A stretch of DNA of 64,000 nucleotides, taken from assembly GCA_021234155.1 (NCBI GenBank), contig JAJEKV010000334.1, positions 1 through 64,000 of the forward strand, given 5' to 3'. The notes under the pieces are model-generated. The model ran no database searches. It was not told the DNA's origin and saw only the letters and a program-made list of their open reading frames with translations. The translations under genes and the position numbers were made by a program. Within the stretch, counting starts at the first letter, position 1, and each line of letters starts with the position of its first letter. The DNA is from Isoetes taiwanensis. Its lineage: Eukaryota > Streptophyta > Lycopodiopsida > Isoetales > Isoetaceae. Positions 23,241 to 35,469 of the stretch are shown in pieces.

Positions 23241-23924
23241 AACCTGATTGAAACTAAGGTCTTCCCTTCATATCCTTGCAATAGGGGGTCAAGTCTTGCG
23301 ACTTACAATATATATGACCTCATCTCTTTGTCGATGGAATGTGCAGAGCATGTGTGCGCCTAAGTGCAAACGTAGCAGATCGCCGTCGCCTCGCACAATA
23401 CCTTGACGATGCTTCCTCAAGAAGCTATGGGATGCCAGCACCCTTGAACAGTCAAGACGGCACATTATCAACGCCACATAAATCCCATATTGGAGTGGGG
23501 GCTTAATGCTACCGCACACTCATCTACCCATGAAAAAAGGCGAGGTACATTGCCTCTATCCAAGATAAAAGTGCACACCATCTCCGGATTGAGACATGGA
23601 GATGGGTTGGGGAGCTCCGTCAGGAGAGGCTTTGTCAACGCTGGCAGGTTGGAGCTGTGGAAGACGAATGCCACACCTTTCGTGAGTTGTCCGCATATGA
23701 TGACATTCAGACACGCTTATGCTGAGCTGGTCCATCCCCGCCAGCCCCTATATAAGATGCCGAAAGCATGAGCTTGGTACCGAGATTGGGCTCATACATT
23801 CAAGAGATCATGGATCGCCGAGATCAGCTTGGCCCTCGGGCACTTACCTGATACATGTACATATTTCTGTCTATATTTGTATTTGTTTTTATATTTGTAC
23901 AGTTTGACAGCAAACCTATTCCTG

Positions 23925-24066
23925 TCACAGTTTTTCCCCCAAACAAACCTTTAAGGGCGGGGAGGGGTTTTTTAACCCGACAAGAATACGCTTGTGTGCC
24001 TCTTGTTGGGTCCCATAGGCCAATTGGTCTCCATGGACTATAAAACTCTATTCTATTCTATTCTAT
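23925..24066 (+). mobile_element. Microsatellite-tailed short retroelement, (TATTC)n tail
   Basis: Parallels 35478-35620: GGGGTTTTTTAACCC, then TGGGTCCCATAGGCC, ATTGGTC, CATGGACTATAAAAC and a TATTC tail of about three to four units. The two copies establish the element's body as well as its tail. Confidence 0.65.
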
Positions 24067-26664
24067 TTAATGTACAACCTTAGCTTTTTTACATGACTGA
24101 AATGACTTCCTTAACTTTAATTGTAAGGTACTTGCCATTTGGTACTAAGATAGATATTTTGCTTCCGGCAATTAATTATTCCCTTTAGTCGGGTTTTAAT
24201 TATTCCATGTCTACTATGAGGTCGCATTTGTCGCTGATAACTTCCCGCGATTTATTGCTTAACTTTGCTCCCGCTTTAAGGTGATATCAAAGTTGATTGT
24301 TATTCCTTTAATGTCGCTAATTGCTCCATCTTACCATACTTTCTCGTGTAGGCTTAGAGATGTTTGCCATGCGTAAGATGCAAGGTTATGAGTTAATGAA
24401 TTATTTACATAAATCCTATGGTCGAGGAAGGTTTTGTCGTCATGACATTTCCTTTGGTCATAAAAAAGACTATGCAAGTAAATGATTATTCTTGTTCGAG
24501 ATCTAATCTATACTCTAGGAATTCTCCCTTTCTTGGTTATTATCCTCTTGAAATGTTCCATCTTTGAGTTTCGCCATCCGATATGTTGGTCGGACTTGTT
24601 AGATTGCTTCTCTACATTGGATCAGATTATTCCTTATGTTGTGGAGGTACTCATGTTATACATGGTCAATGATTATACTAATAATGCATTCCCTCGCTTA
24701 GTGAGGTGACAAAGAGGTTCCAATATATTAGATATATGTTAACAAATGTATATAACTTTAGTTACTCGACACGCCTTTTCTTTCCAATCCTTGAAGTTTT
24801 GCTCAATTCTTAGGTCCATCCTAAAAAAACAATCCACGCGGAATTGCTTCCTGATGCCATCATGGATGTTATCATCCATAATTTGGCTATCTAACCATAG
24901 AACCCCAGGCTTGCTAAAAGCTCATCTACTCATCATTCATTGGAATAGCAAGGCCCTGTTGCCCCCAAGTTGTTAAAGAATCTGACCTCCTTAAAGTTGC
25001 TGCATAATCCTTCATAGACATTTGTCTTTTTGTTGAACATCTTCTACTTGATCTCCCCTCGATGTCGAGGTTGACTTTCCTCCTTAGGGGTATCTATACT
25101 AGTGGACTTGATGATGTGGTTGACGACGTAAGGTCTTTATGTCCCTTCCGAAAAGCTTGGAGGTCATGTTCTCCACTCTATAGAATCTTCCCTATTGAAT
25201 GATCTTGTCTTGGAGGCTAGAAGATTTGAAGATGATTCTTCTAACCCCTCGTTTGATGATGTTGTGTCGAATCTATCAATCTCCTTCATGTATGCTCTTC
25301 AGTTGATAATCCCATGTTGTTGATATAAGAGTGATGACGACATTGAGTGTTTCACCACTTCGAATTGTTCAACCTCTCCTCCTTCTTAAGAGTTAAGCCT
25401 ATTTGCATCCATGTGTAGGATCTATAACCCTGCAGTAATCAATTATTACTATTGTGTCTCTTTTTGTTGGTGATAGACCTTTAATCTCGAAGGCTAGGAG
25501 TCCATCGTGATCTTTTTGCAAGGAGATGGTACTATCAAGGTTGATGTAACTACCATGGAGAATCGGAGCTGACGATGACGAAGTTGATTGCAATCTTAAT
25601 CTCGAGCAATCTGGCATCAATGGCATGCAATTCATCCTTAGTCAAAGCTTCTTTGCTTGAACTCTCGATCTAATACTATCATGGGCCTGTATGTCTAAAA
25701 TGATTGTCCTCTATAGGGGGTGTGCTCGGTATCCTCTCTTAGAAACTCCTGATGTAAATAGTCGATGAAGTCCTTTATTTGTTGGTTGCGGAGTTATGAC
25801 GATAGCCCGTCATTATGGAGCCCTTTCTCAAAGCACTATGGCACTTGGAGAATATTCTTGGCTAGAAGATGTTCCCCTACTATGATCAACATCGTAAGTG
25901 CTTTGGTGCTCATCGACTGTTGAATAGCTCTTCTTGGCATTCATGTGTTTGTTCTTGATGTCTCAATTGTCCTTTCTGCAGTTTTCCCTTCATTATTTGA
26001 GTTTGGCTCTCCTATTTACCGTGTTGACCTTTGACCCGCCGAAGTTTCCTCCATAAGGTATCCTTTGCTTTTGAATTCCTCGCTGTGGTTGAGCAGCTCT
26101 TGTATTAAAAGTGTCAAGGGTCTACAACAAAGGTCTGCCTGGTCTATTTGACTGGCCAAACATGCATGAAGTACCAAACTCCAATAGGCAACAAATGTCT
26201 ATGTCCACTGACTCAACAATTCATATATCTGTGCACTCTATCTATTTCGGCCCAAATGATCTTCCTAGCATTTGGCACATCACTAGCAGCTATAGTCGAT
26301 GCTGACAGAGATATATGTGTACTGATATATGTGGTAATGAGACTCCACGTCTCTAGGTATACTCGGTGTACTGGGATAAGATACATTGATAGAATGGTTT
26401 GTAGACAAGTATTTATGAAATCAAAGATATGGCTGAAGATACTTAACGTGTGACAACAAAATGCCAAGAAAAGGTTTCGAGAATAAGGCTACTGTGTAGG
26501 CAAGAACATGCCTGACAAGCTAAGTGGGAAGGACACAAAATGGGATCTATATTTGATTTAAAGAAAATTAGTGTTTTGGTCTCAATCCTAAAGGTCTTGG
26601 TCATAAATATTTTCTACCAGTCTTAAATCTAAATATGAATAAGGATTATAGTTCAAACATAAAT

Positions 26665-26745
26665 GATGCCCGCCCTCAGTGGTTGGCACAGGGAAGTTTG
26701 GGAGGGGTTCATCCATGTGGGTGGGAGGTTTGATTCTTGCTACTA
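26665..26745 (+). mobile_element. Possible tRNA-derived SINE head
   Basis: CTCAGTGGTTGGCAC (about 26675-26689) resembles a Pol III A box. GGTTTGATTC (26727-26736) resembles a B box about 40 bases downstream, the usual spacing. No body or tail could be assigned. Confidence 0.4.
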
Positions 26746-28111
26746 CATGAATTCTTTTAAGATGAGGTTGAAATGGCTTGGAAACTTGGATTGGGATAGT
26801 AGAAAATAGTATACTAGGTAGAAAATTGGCTAGAACTAGGCAGGTAATTTTGACTATCTTCTGAATGGCACTTCTCTAAATTGAGAGGTTTGTGAACTGC
26901 TAAAAATGCCAAATTTTTAAAGGAGCCTAGGTCATGCTTTCGAAGTTTGGGCGTGGCGGAAGTTGTGCTTCGAGTTTGGCCATGGCAGACTCTCGTTGGG
27001 TTCAAGTCGAGAAGGTGGCTTATTGAGGCTAAATCTTGACCTACTGCTTTTGATGAACTTGGGAATTATCTGCTTCTAGCACCATGAATTGCAAATTATC
27101 CATCATTATAAGTATTTCTTATATGCTTCCTTCTTGTCGGTTTCGGTACCATGCTTCAACATGAAGGGTTCTCTCCGTCACATAAATCTTCGCCGATTTC
27201 TACGCCTTTGGCCATACTAGAATTGGTAACCTTGCCGCTTGTTTTTCGGGCCTCCTTCTCGCTATTGGGGTACTTTTTGCACTAGTTCTCGTACTATTAT
27301 CGCCTCGTTGGTCGATCTTCCCGCTTTTTTGTGCGCTTTTCTGTGTCCTCCTCCCCTTCTCTTACCTTCTATCCCTTGGTATCCTTGTTCCTTTACCTCC
27401 TTGGTTTGCTCTCCCTATTAGGCCCCTCTTGGGCCACTTCTTCTTGTGAAGATGTCGGCTCCCATTCCTTTGAGGAACTTCTCGAAGCATTGAGGGCTTG
27501 GTCCACCATAGTGTCAAGGGTGTTGTTAGGCAAATTCGAGGTACTAGAGTCTCCGTCCCACTTGGGTCCGAGTGAAACTTGCTTATTCGGTGTGCTCCAT
27601 GACGACTAGAAAATTCTCCCTAAAATTCTCTTTACAATATGAAAGGGCTCGAGGATAGAATCTTGAAAAATCTAAGGACTGGGGGTACTTTTAAAGAGAT
27701 TTTTAACGGCCACTTTTTTAGGTGTGAATGTATTATAACTGAGGGTTATTAATTAAAGTACTTTTTTCTAATTACTTAACTATTTTTCAAGAGTTTCCTA
27801 TTTCTTTTGGGCCAAATATTGGTCATTCTGCACCATTTTCCTTGCAAGCTTCCTATTGAGTGATTCTTCATTCAATTTTCACTGGTAAGATGGAGCTCAT
27901 GAATAACTTTGAGCCCAAATTTATTAGAAGGTTTCTTTTGACTCTCTATTCAAAATTAGCTTACCCTAAGACCTAGATTTAGCTTGCTAATGACATTCTA
28001 ACGACGGAAGAAGAAAAATTCTCCCAATTTCCGAGGTTCATATTTGGAATTTATCCCAAATTTTCTACTAGGCCAGTTAGCTACTTCGGGTAATGGCTAG
28101 TGCTTGATCTT

Positions 28112-28141
28112 GGTCAACCAAGATCATTGCTCTGATACAAT
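28112..28141 (-). other. Primer-binding site of the outer gypsy element
   Basis: The minus strand reads TTGTATCAGAGCAATGATCT right after the LTR end CGCCACA. It closely matches the initiator-Met complement TGGTATCAGAGCC. Confidence 0.8.
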
Positions 28142-29722
28142 TGTGGCGCTCCTTCTGCTGTACACGACAACCCATCGTATATATCAAAGGGCCTTTCCCA
28201 TCCACAACATCTGTTGCATGGGCCCTCCGTCTAACCCGCGTCTGGGGATGGCCAGACAATGAGCAGAGGACATGGAGGTGTCATTCCGGCCTGTCTCCTA
28301 TGGGCTCCTACATTAGCGAAAGCAACATACCAATGTAAGCGGTAGCAATAACACACTACTTTGAAGGGTAGTGATAATCCATCCATCCATGTCATCGAAT
28401 ACAAGCATACAACAAAAACTTCAAATAGATCAAATAGAGGCTCTTATCCAAGGACTCAAAAGGGGGGAATCGACTGACGACTGGAGTCTCCAGATAGATC
28501 AGACCAAGTTATGGCAATGGCTTAGGCTGGCAATAGACAATGGCTAGGGTTGACCACTCCATCTGCCCCTCTTATGCATACTTTGCAGATAGGCTAAATC
28601 AGACTCTGTCGTGATTGTAACCTGCCGGAGACGTAATCCCATGGTATCACCCAATGAGACTACTCCGAGTTGCATCTCCCTGGTCCGATGAGGTAGGAAG
28701 GGTTGCATCTCCCCCTCCGAAGTGTAATGGCTCCATGGGCAGCTTGAGGATCATGGCAACACACGTCCGTACCCAACTAAACTCCCCAAAAGAAGACCCA
28801 GGCCAACACTTGCAGCTCTTGAGAGTCAGGGCAACGCCATTGACCCAGGAAGTGTCAGAATCATACCCGGCCCACATGAAGTGACCAACTATAAGCCTAG
28901 CCCACCATGGATCCCCAGTAGCCACGCTCAGCACGGACCTCCCTCCACTTTGCCACTGACTCCGTTATACGGTACTCAGGCACTCCATAGCCTCCGTAGC
29001 CAGGTGGGCTCTATGCACAGGCTGCATAATAATGGGAACTAATGGGTCTAAACTAGGAGCATCATCAAAATAATAACTACTAAATCTCTACCCCCCTTCC
29101 GAATACACAAGAGGTGCAACATAAGATCAACCATCATCATATATCAATAAATTACAATAATAACAACTGATCCTAATCATATACATCTAACTTATAGTTA
29201 GGGTTCATTGATTAGGGTTCATGCTCAAAACTATAGGTTATAGAATGGCTCTACTAGAACACAATACTCGAAGTACCTGCTCCTGATGAGCTGCCTCCAG
29301 CTCCCTAGTTCTCCATCTCTGGCAGGTGGTTCGAGTAGATGATCCTCCCCTGCTATGCTCGCACTTACGGACTGCTAATATAACATCGGCTGTCGCAGAC
29401 GATCCTTGAATCGGAGCTGTGGACACGAACTCATGGATCAGAAGTTGGTAGAGCCAAAAGTGGTCTAGGTTTAGGGTTTGGCCTTTTATGTGTTAGGATT
29501 CACATGAGAGCCACTTGGCTCCAATAGGTTGCGCCTATGTGGCGGGTCACCTAAGAGTGAAGCCCTGTGGTAATGGGTCACCTCCTAAGGTTGGCTAAGT
29601 TATATAAATAACTTGGCCATGCCCCCACACTTGGTGCATACAAGTCTACTAGTATAGATTTGTATAGTGACGTAGCCTAGGATATAACGATTTATATCGT
29701 ATATTCTAGGGGAACGATCACA
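28142..29722 (-). repeat. 5' LTR of the outer gypsy element
   Basis: On the minus strand it starts TGTGATCGTTCCCC at 29722 and ends GGAGCGCCACA at 28142, so it has TG...CA ends with a short inverted repeat. It is 1581 bp long. It is collinear with 5919-7937 at both ends and inverted in the middle. Confidence 0.85.
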
Positions 29723-29727
29723 TTATC
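29723..29727. repeat. Target-site duplication TTATC (right)
   Basis: Matches 5914-5918 and flanks the outer LTR directly. Confidence 0.7.
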
Positions 29728-29828
29728 AGCCATGAGGACTGTTTTTAGTCCACTCTTAAGACACAATTGCTGATAAGCCCCTCATTGAACACAAAAACAC
29801 ATATATTGTACCAGTTGCAAAAAAACGT

Positions 29829-29960
29829 GTCAAGGAAGGAAGGAAGGAAGGAAGGAAGGAAGGAAGGAAGTATATTTTAACGTCCCGCGGAGGAAAGAAG
29901 CATCTCCGAAAGCCATCGCATTTAACCAAGTACATATGGGCCTCAATTGAATTAGTCAAT
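29829..29960 (-). mobile_element. Microsatellite-tailed short retroelement, (TTCC)n tail
   Basis: On the minus strand GGGACGTTAAAATATAC leads into about nine TTCC units (plus-strand GGAA, 29835-29870). It has the same 3' core as the TATC- and TATTC-tailed copies. The 5' limit is unknown. Confidence 0.55.
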
Positions 29961-30059
29961 ATGTTATATTAATGATAAGAAAGATTAGTACACCAAGGTT
30001 GGCCATCCTTGATACAAATCAATTGCTTATTTTGCATGCTTAATGCTTTCTTATATAGT

Positions 30060-30250
30060 GTCGTCGATTCGCGTAGCGAATCGCCATTCTTGCTCAAGAC
30101 GAGCATGCATGCATTGCATGCGTTGCATGCATGCATCGCATGCGTTTTGGGCCGTTCTTCAGGTTGGGCGTTTGCTACTTATTGCGGAGTTCTTCATCGA
30201 CGTTTCATCGGCGCTTCCTCTTCTCTCAGCAGTACCTTATTCTCTTTGAA
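30060..30250 (+). repeat. Direct duplication, copy 1 (191 bp)
   Basis: Near-identical to 30466-30656, from GTCGTCGATT to ACCTTATTCTCTTTGAA. It contains a dense block of GCATGC palindromes (30103-30143) and then GGGCCGTTCTTCAGG. The spacer between copies is about 215 bp. No PBS or terminal TG...CA is seen, so I do not call it an LTR pair. Confidence 0.9.
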
Positions 30251-30465
30251 TTGTTTCCAGACAGGGGAGGGGCTTCTTCCTGCCTGGTTTGGCCAATTTG
30301 GCGTTGCTTTCCTGCTGTCCTTTCCGGCCTTTAGCCTTCATCCTGTGACCTTCGTCCTCGATCCTAGTTTGGCTCCGGATCCTGCTCCTCCGTAATTCCC
30401 GGCTTAAGGAAGTCCTTTGGTATTCGGGCGCTTTGTTGGTTTCATGCGTGTCGCGGTGCAAGAAT

Positions 30466-30656
30466 GTCGTCGATTGGCGTTTAATCGCCATTCTTGCTCA
30501 AGACGAGCATGCATGCATTGCATGCGTTGCATGCATGCATCGCATGCGTTTTGGGCCGTTCTTCAGGTTGGGCGTTTGCTACTTATTGCGGAGTTCTTCA
30601 TCGACGTTTTCGGCGCTTTCCTCTTCTCTCGCAAGCATTACCTTATTCTCTTTGAA
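30466..30656 (+). repeat. Direct duplication, copy 2 (191 bp)
   Basis: Differs from copy 1 mainly at the start (GATTGGCGTTTAATCG against GATTCGCGTAGCGAATCG) and near the end (GCAAGCATTACC against AGCAGTACC). The central palindromic block is identical. Confidence 0.9.
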
Positions 30657-30889
30657 CCCACCCTCCCCCCTTCTTTGTTTTTATATTTTGTACAAGTTCT
30701 TTTATCATGTTTTTCCACCGATTGGGTGATGCTTTTTTCCACCTATTGGGTGATGCTATTCTTTGGTATGTTTCTCGTTTGTTGTGTTGGTGATGTGCAG
30801 GTACAGGTTGGCGAGCGCCATCCGTTTTGACTTCTCCATGCGGGGGTTTTTGGGAGCGATTCTATGCCTTACGTTTGTCTAAGCCCCTT

Positions 30890-30968
30890 GCCGAAGGCTT
30901 ATCACTAGGGTTTTTCCTCGAAAACCCGAAAGGGCGGGGTTTTTTAATCCCGGTGATAAGCTTTCGGC
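30890..30968 (+). mobile_element. Stem-loop enclosing a fragment of the tailed element family
   Basis: GCCGAAGGCTTATCAC (30890-30905) and GTGATAAGCTTTCGGC (30953-30968) are inverted repeats with one mismatch. The loop, with GTTTTTCCTCGAAAACCC and GGCGGGGTTTTTTAATCCC, matches the 5' part of the elements at 23925 and 35478. Confidence 0.6.
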
Positions 30969-30971
30969 AGG

Positions 30972-32329
30972 TACATCAGCCACTCATCTATTAGCATTGT
31001 ATTTGTTTTTGGGGTCCAAATGATATAATTGGATTTTCCCTTTATTTTTCGTGGGTAGTTCGCATGTGTGCGGCTATCCACTGTCCACCATTGTAGAAAT
31101 CTGCTGAGAATACGTTCATTGGGTGTCACTGCATGGTCACCTATATGGTAAGAACAGTCAAAACTTGCCTTTTGTCATTCAAAAATTTCAGTTTTTAGCA
31201 AGTCCTTGAACATCATGGCAAATCAACTTAGTATTTTGGTTCTGCATTGAAGGTTGCCGTATAGAAAATAGGATCAACATCCCACTCTATGACTGTCTAT
31301 TAAAATGCTGCAAACTTCCACAACTATACATGCTACATTTTGACGTGCTTCGAGCTCTTGCTCAGTTAGGTTATTCATTGTGACGCTTATAGGTCACCCG
31401 TGGATTCTTTTGATGAGAAAGAAAATTGAAATTCATTCAGAATGTTCAACTGCTCTGATTATGTTGCAAAAATGTTGTACAACAAATGATCTCTACCTAA
31501 ACATGGAATATGTAGCATAATAACAGGGGGTTTTTTTTGTATTTTTGTACGATTTTTCCAATGGTTTTTATATGATTTGATGGGCGTATTGCACAAGGCC
31601 TACTAATTAGTATATCTAGAGTGCGCATTGTATTTGCATAGGCTTGAATGAATTTTAATGCCTCTTTTCAATAGTGTAGACCCATATATCATATATTTCT
31701 CCGTTAAGTTCTATTTTTCGTATTACATTTTATTTTGCTCGACATGCAAAGCTCGAGCAGCTCATTTTAGGGTTCTTGTTAACTCCAAAATTAGGTCTCT
31801 AGGTTATGGTTTTTGCTGTAAGGGATCTCGATCTCGAAAATCAAAGCAAAATCTGCCGAGTTTGTGGTGATTCAGTGCAGCTTTATTATAATCCCACAAC
31901 TCAAATCTTCGGCTTGATTGATTAACCCGTTGGAACATAGATTTGGCGTCAGAAAAAAGAGGTATAAAAGCTAATCCGACAGAATGGAGAAGGTCTCTAG
32001 GTTTTGTTTGTGCCGTTTGGTTATTGGAGCTCTGGACAAAACATAGGCATTCAATTCAGCTGGAGATTTCGTCCTTGTTATACGGTGAACTAGCTTCCAC
32101 AAAGGTATTCAATTTTTGCATTTCTTATGCCAGCCATTCCCGCCATATTCCAGATGGATTTGGACGAGTCCAAACAGTTGCAGTTGGATTTGGACTGAGG
32201 GTACTGGCAGTAAGAGCCGTGATCACAAAGCGTGTCGGTTTTGCATCCGCTTTTTGTAAGCGCCATGTTCGAATGTCGAAACCCTAAAGAGTCAATCATA
32301 CGCACTTTAGCGTATGAAAGGGGGTCGAA
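30972..32329. other. Mostly unrecognised; possible upstream part of a methyltransferase relic
   Basis: No confident gene. A 114-codon plus-strand frame (31943-32287) precedes the PMT-like relic, but I cannot align it to that family. A perfect 7-bp stem CATACGC/GCGTATG lies near 32296-32315. Confidence 0.35.
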
Positions 32330-32790
32330 CCGGGTACATGCCAACGGATCTAGAATGTGGCTTCGGTGGTGGTACTCACTTCAAACGTGGCGATTCGACT
32401 ATATCCGCAGGTATTTCCTCGCAAATGTGTTTGATAAGACTTGAGTTTAGAACATGTTATGGAAATTGTAGGGAATTCATGCAAAGGATCGATCCCGCTG
32501 GCGCCTTCATGATACAGTGCTCTAAGAATGACAACTGATGGAAATGGGGACTTTTTAACAGACAAAAAAACCAAATACAGTTCGCTCTAGAGCGTGGCAT
32601 TCCTGCAATGGTTGCAATTTTGGGAACAAAGCTGGTTGCCTTATCCCACCCAATCATTTGATATTGTGCATTGTTCACGTTGTCGAGTTGATTGGCATGA
32701 AGATGGTAAGGTTCAAGATGTGATTTATGGTCTTGTTTGGAACTGTTTTTGGTCTCCTCTTAGCATTTGCACGTGGATACATCTGTGAAA
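32330..32790 (+). pseudogene. Relic of a plant PMT-type (DUF248) putative methyltransferase
   Basis: Plus-strand frames read FGGGTHFKRGD (family FPGGGT.F..GA), then GAFMIQCSKND, then NQIQFALERGIPAMVAILGT (family .QFALERGIPA...V.GT), and after a one-base frame change LPYPTQSFDIVHCSRCRVDW followed by HEDG. These are consecutive blocks of the Golgi-associated plant PMT/QUA2 family. The SAM-binding GCGVASF block, expected just before GAF, is not recognisable. The homology ends at G followed by GTAAGG, a good splice donor. It is a single-exon relic with stops. Confidence 0.8.
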
Positions 32791-34198
32791 TGGAAAGAGA
32801 GAATTACTTCCTTGTTTTCTCCGTTATGGACGTCTTATAAAAGGGACATCTTATGGACATCTCCCCGTGGCTCCGGCATCTATCGGAGGTCCATGTAGTT
32901 TGTTGTCCCAAAGAGTGTAAATCTTGAATTTTGTCATATTGAGATCCCGAGGCAGCTCCAAGTTCCATTTGTTTCATGCAGCCCTAATCAAAGATGCATG
33001 GCTGAATCATTCTCGCAAATGATATGACACTCCTTGGTAATAGTCAAACCATCGATTGAAGTTGGCATGATGGGATTGCAAAAGGAAGTTCATTTTTTTA
33101 AGACTTAACATTTTGTGCTTTTCAAGGGATGCACCGATGGCATTCAAAAGTGGGTTTTCCATTATATGTACGAAGGAGAGATGAAACCATCCGTGGGTTC
33201 TACTAGAGGATTGATTCTTCCGTAATTGGAGGACCGCATTTTCTTTTCGTTTGAGTTCCATTCTCGCTTAAAGCACCTCAAAGATACCCCACGTTGAGGG
33301 CTTAACGAACTTTACTTGGTAACCCGGTTGCCCAAGAGCTATGCTTAGTGGCTTTGTAGAGAGATTTATAGCCTACGACAATTAAAGAAAGCATGTGTCT
33401 TCATAGAGATTCTCACCATGAGAGGCTGGTGGGTAAGGACAGGTTGTTTTGGAGTATTATAATTTTCTCCTTACTTTCCGATTGGAGAGTACCACTTATA
33501 AATCCTCCATGTAAGTCCAAGAGGGAGAATGCCGAGAGGAGGTTACGATTCCCAAAATCTGATTGCAGTGTGTCTTGAATGAAGTTGTATTAGGTTTTTA
33601 TAGAATAAAACATCGCCAGTAGCATCATGGTGCTGCAAAATGGCATTATAATGTAGGGGCAGTAAAAGAGTTCTGCACTTGACTTTGTAACACTTCTTTT
33701 GATTTATTTTCTTTGCTCTTGTTTTCTCTTTCTTTAGCACTTTAGCCTCGTGCAGTGTTGAGAATAATGACCAAAGTCAGCATGGCCAATGTGTGGCTTT
33801 TCTTGTCATCTAACAGGCTTGGAAAAGAAAATCAAAATAAGAAACTTTGATACATAGCCTAGAATTCGGGATCTTTTTTGAGATTTGGCAAAGTTGGCTC
33901 GTATTTGTTAACCTAGAATCCAGATTTTTTTTCGAGATTCAGCAAAGTTGGTTCTTATTTGTTGAAGCTCATTCTTCCGTTCTCACTTATTTCATTTACT
34001 TCATGTAGTAGAATATTTGCTATGCTCGTATTTTCTACCACCTTATTGTAATTTTGGTAAGCTCCCATGATCGAATGCAGATCGAATGCAGAAACCATAA
34101 AGTAGCCCTAATATCCGGCTACATGTTTTGCATGTTTTACATGTTTTTATGTATGTTTGCTTTTTTTAGGGCCCGAAGGGCCCAAATTTTTTTTTTAG
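32791..34198. other. Intron-like or intergenic sequence, nothing recognised
   Basis: If the PMT-like relic kept its exon layout, the next exon should follow; I could not find it. A duplicated phrase, GAATTCGGGATCTTTTTTGAG and AGAATCCAGATTTTTTTTCG-like (33861 and 33906), is a diverged local repeat. Confidence 0.35.
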
Positions 34199-34657
34199 TA
34201 CAACAACCAACACATAACTATCATTAACATGAATTAACACAACCATTGGGTCTAACACATTTAAATTAAAATCCCCCTTAAACCCCCTTTGGTTTGGGTG
34301 CATATTCACACGGGGGGTGACTCCGGGCAACGAGAGCTATTGGATAGGCATATTCACCCCTTATTCCTTAATCTACACCGTACGTAAAATTCCTCGTTTG
34401 TGGGGTATGCAAGTACAAAATTTGCTATACTGTATAACAAGATTTGCAAAATACTATAAGATTTCAACTAAAATACAATATGGTGTGGAATTTATACGTG
34501 CAAAACATAATTATAAGGGCTCTCGCTGCCCTACGTCACCCCCCGTGTGAATATGCACCCAAACCAAAGGGGGTTTAAGGGGGATTTTAATTTAAATGTG
34601 TTAGACCCAATGGTTGTGTTAATTCATGTTAATGATAGTTATGTGTTGGTTGTTGTA
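34199..34657. mobile_element. Foldback/MITE-like element with 137-bp terminal inverted repeats
   Basis: 34201-34337 and 34519-34655 are inverted repeats of one another. They begin CAACAACCAACACATAAC and include CACACGGGGGGTGAC near the inner end. Flanking TA on both sides (34199-34200 and 34656-34657) looks like a target duplication. The total is 455 bp with an AT-rich core and no transposase. Outer TIR parts are nearly perfect; mismatches cluster at the inner ends. TA duplication suggests a Tc1/mariner-type mobiliser; the long TIRs are also seen in Mutator-derived elements. Confidence 0.85.
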
Positions 34658-35469
34658 ACCATAAACCTTTCGGGACTTACTCGTTCATGAAGTACCTTTC
34701 CAAATTTTATGCTCCACGTTGAAAATCCATGAAGGATAGTGTTGGTAAGATAAAAAAAAATTGCAAGATCTTTTAAAAAAATGTTCAAGACAAAAATGGG
34801 AGATGAGAAATCATTTTATTCTAGTATCAAAGATAACACATGGAACACCAATCAATCTACATGGTAGAAAAGATAGGTTACAATGTTTTCCAATGCAATA
34901 GTGTGCCTTCAAATTAATTGGATATGCTAGCCATCATAGAAAAGAGAAGCAAGGACAATTGTTTATGCCAAACGAAATGGAGGTTCTCATTGGAATTGCA
35001 TGTACTATAATTGTATGAGAAAATTAAGGAGACAATGTCATGATTTACATCTCTAGCAACCATGTTCATTGATCAAGTTTAGACTTATTGTGCATGCTTA
35101 GGAATAGCACCATAGATATATGGGCTGGTTCAATTGCTTCAACCTAGAACTTTGAAGACAATTCCTATGCTTCAGCATGCTCTAAACCTCAAACAATCAT
35201 ATGCTATAAATATCTTTGAAAACTCATTTTGCCAATGTTTGCCAAGCAGCCAATTTAATTTTTGTAAGAGGACACCTTTGCCTTCCGAAGTTGCCCCGCT
35301 TTTGAGATAGTCCGGAATCATTTTTTGACCTTAGCATTCCATTCCACGCTTCCACAACTTCTCAGAGCACCATCTGTGCATGACTTGGCATTATACATAC
35401 TTGAGGTTCTAGATAAACGTCTGCAATTACTGAGTCCTCAGTAGTCATTATCTCCGCTTGTCTAGTATC
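34658..35469. other. Non-coding AT-rich stretch, nothing recognised
   Basis: Only short open frames without motifs. Confidence 0.4.

Larger units (their letters stand above)
23241..28111 (-). pseudogene. Decayed gag and 5' pol region of the outer element
   Basis: By position, between PBS and RT on the minus strand, this should be gag and protease. I can see charged, Lys/Glu/Arg-rich frames (for example 27550-27200) but no intact CCHC knuckle or DTG protease motif. Short foreign pieces are present (23925-24064 and about 26665-26740). No single frame survives beyond about 90 codons. Confidence 0.4.

Noticed and set aside
30060-30656. The 191-bp repeats as LTRs of a tiny retrotransposon
   Set aside because: No TG...CA ends, PBS, PPT or target duplication could be found.
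31943-32287. 114-codon frame as the N-terminus of the methyltransferase relic
   Set aside because: I could not match it to the transmembrane or stem region of that family; position alone is not enough.
32296-32340. Perfect CATACGC/GCGTATG stem followed by GGTCGAACC as a tRNA
   Set aside because: The acceptor stem and a full cloverleaf could not be built around it.
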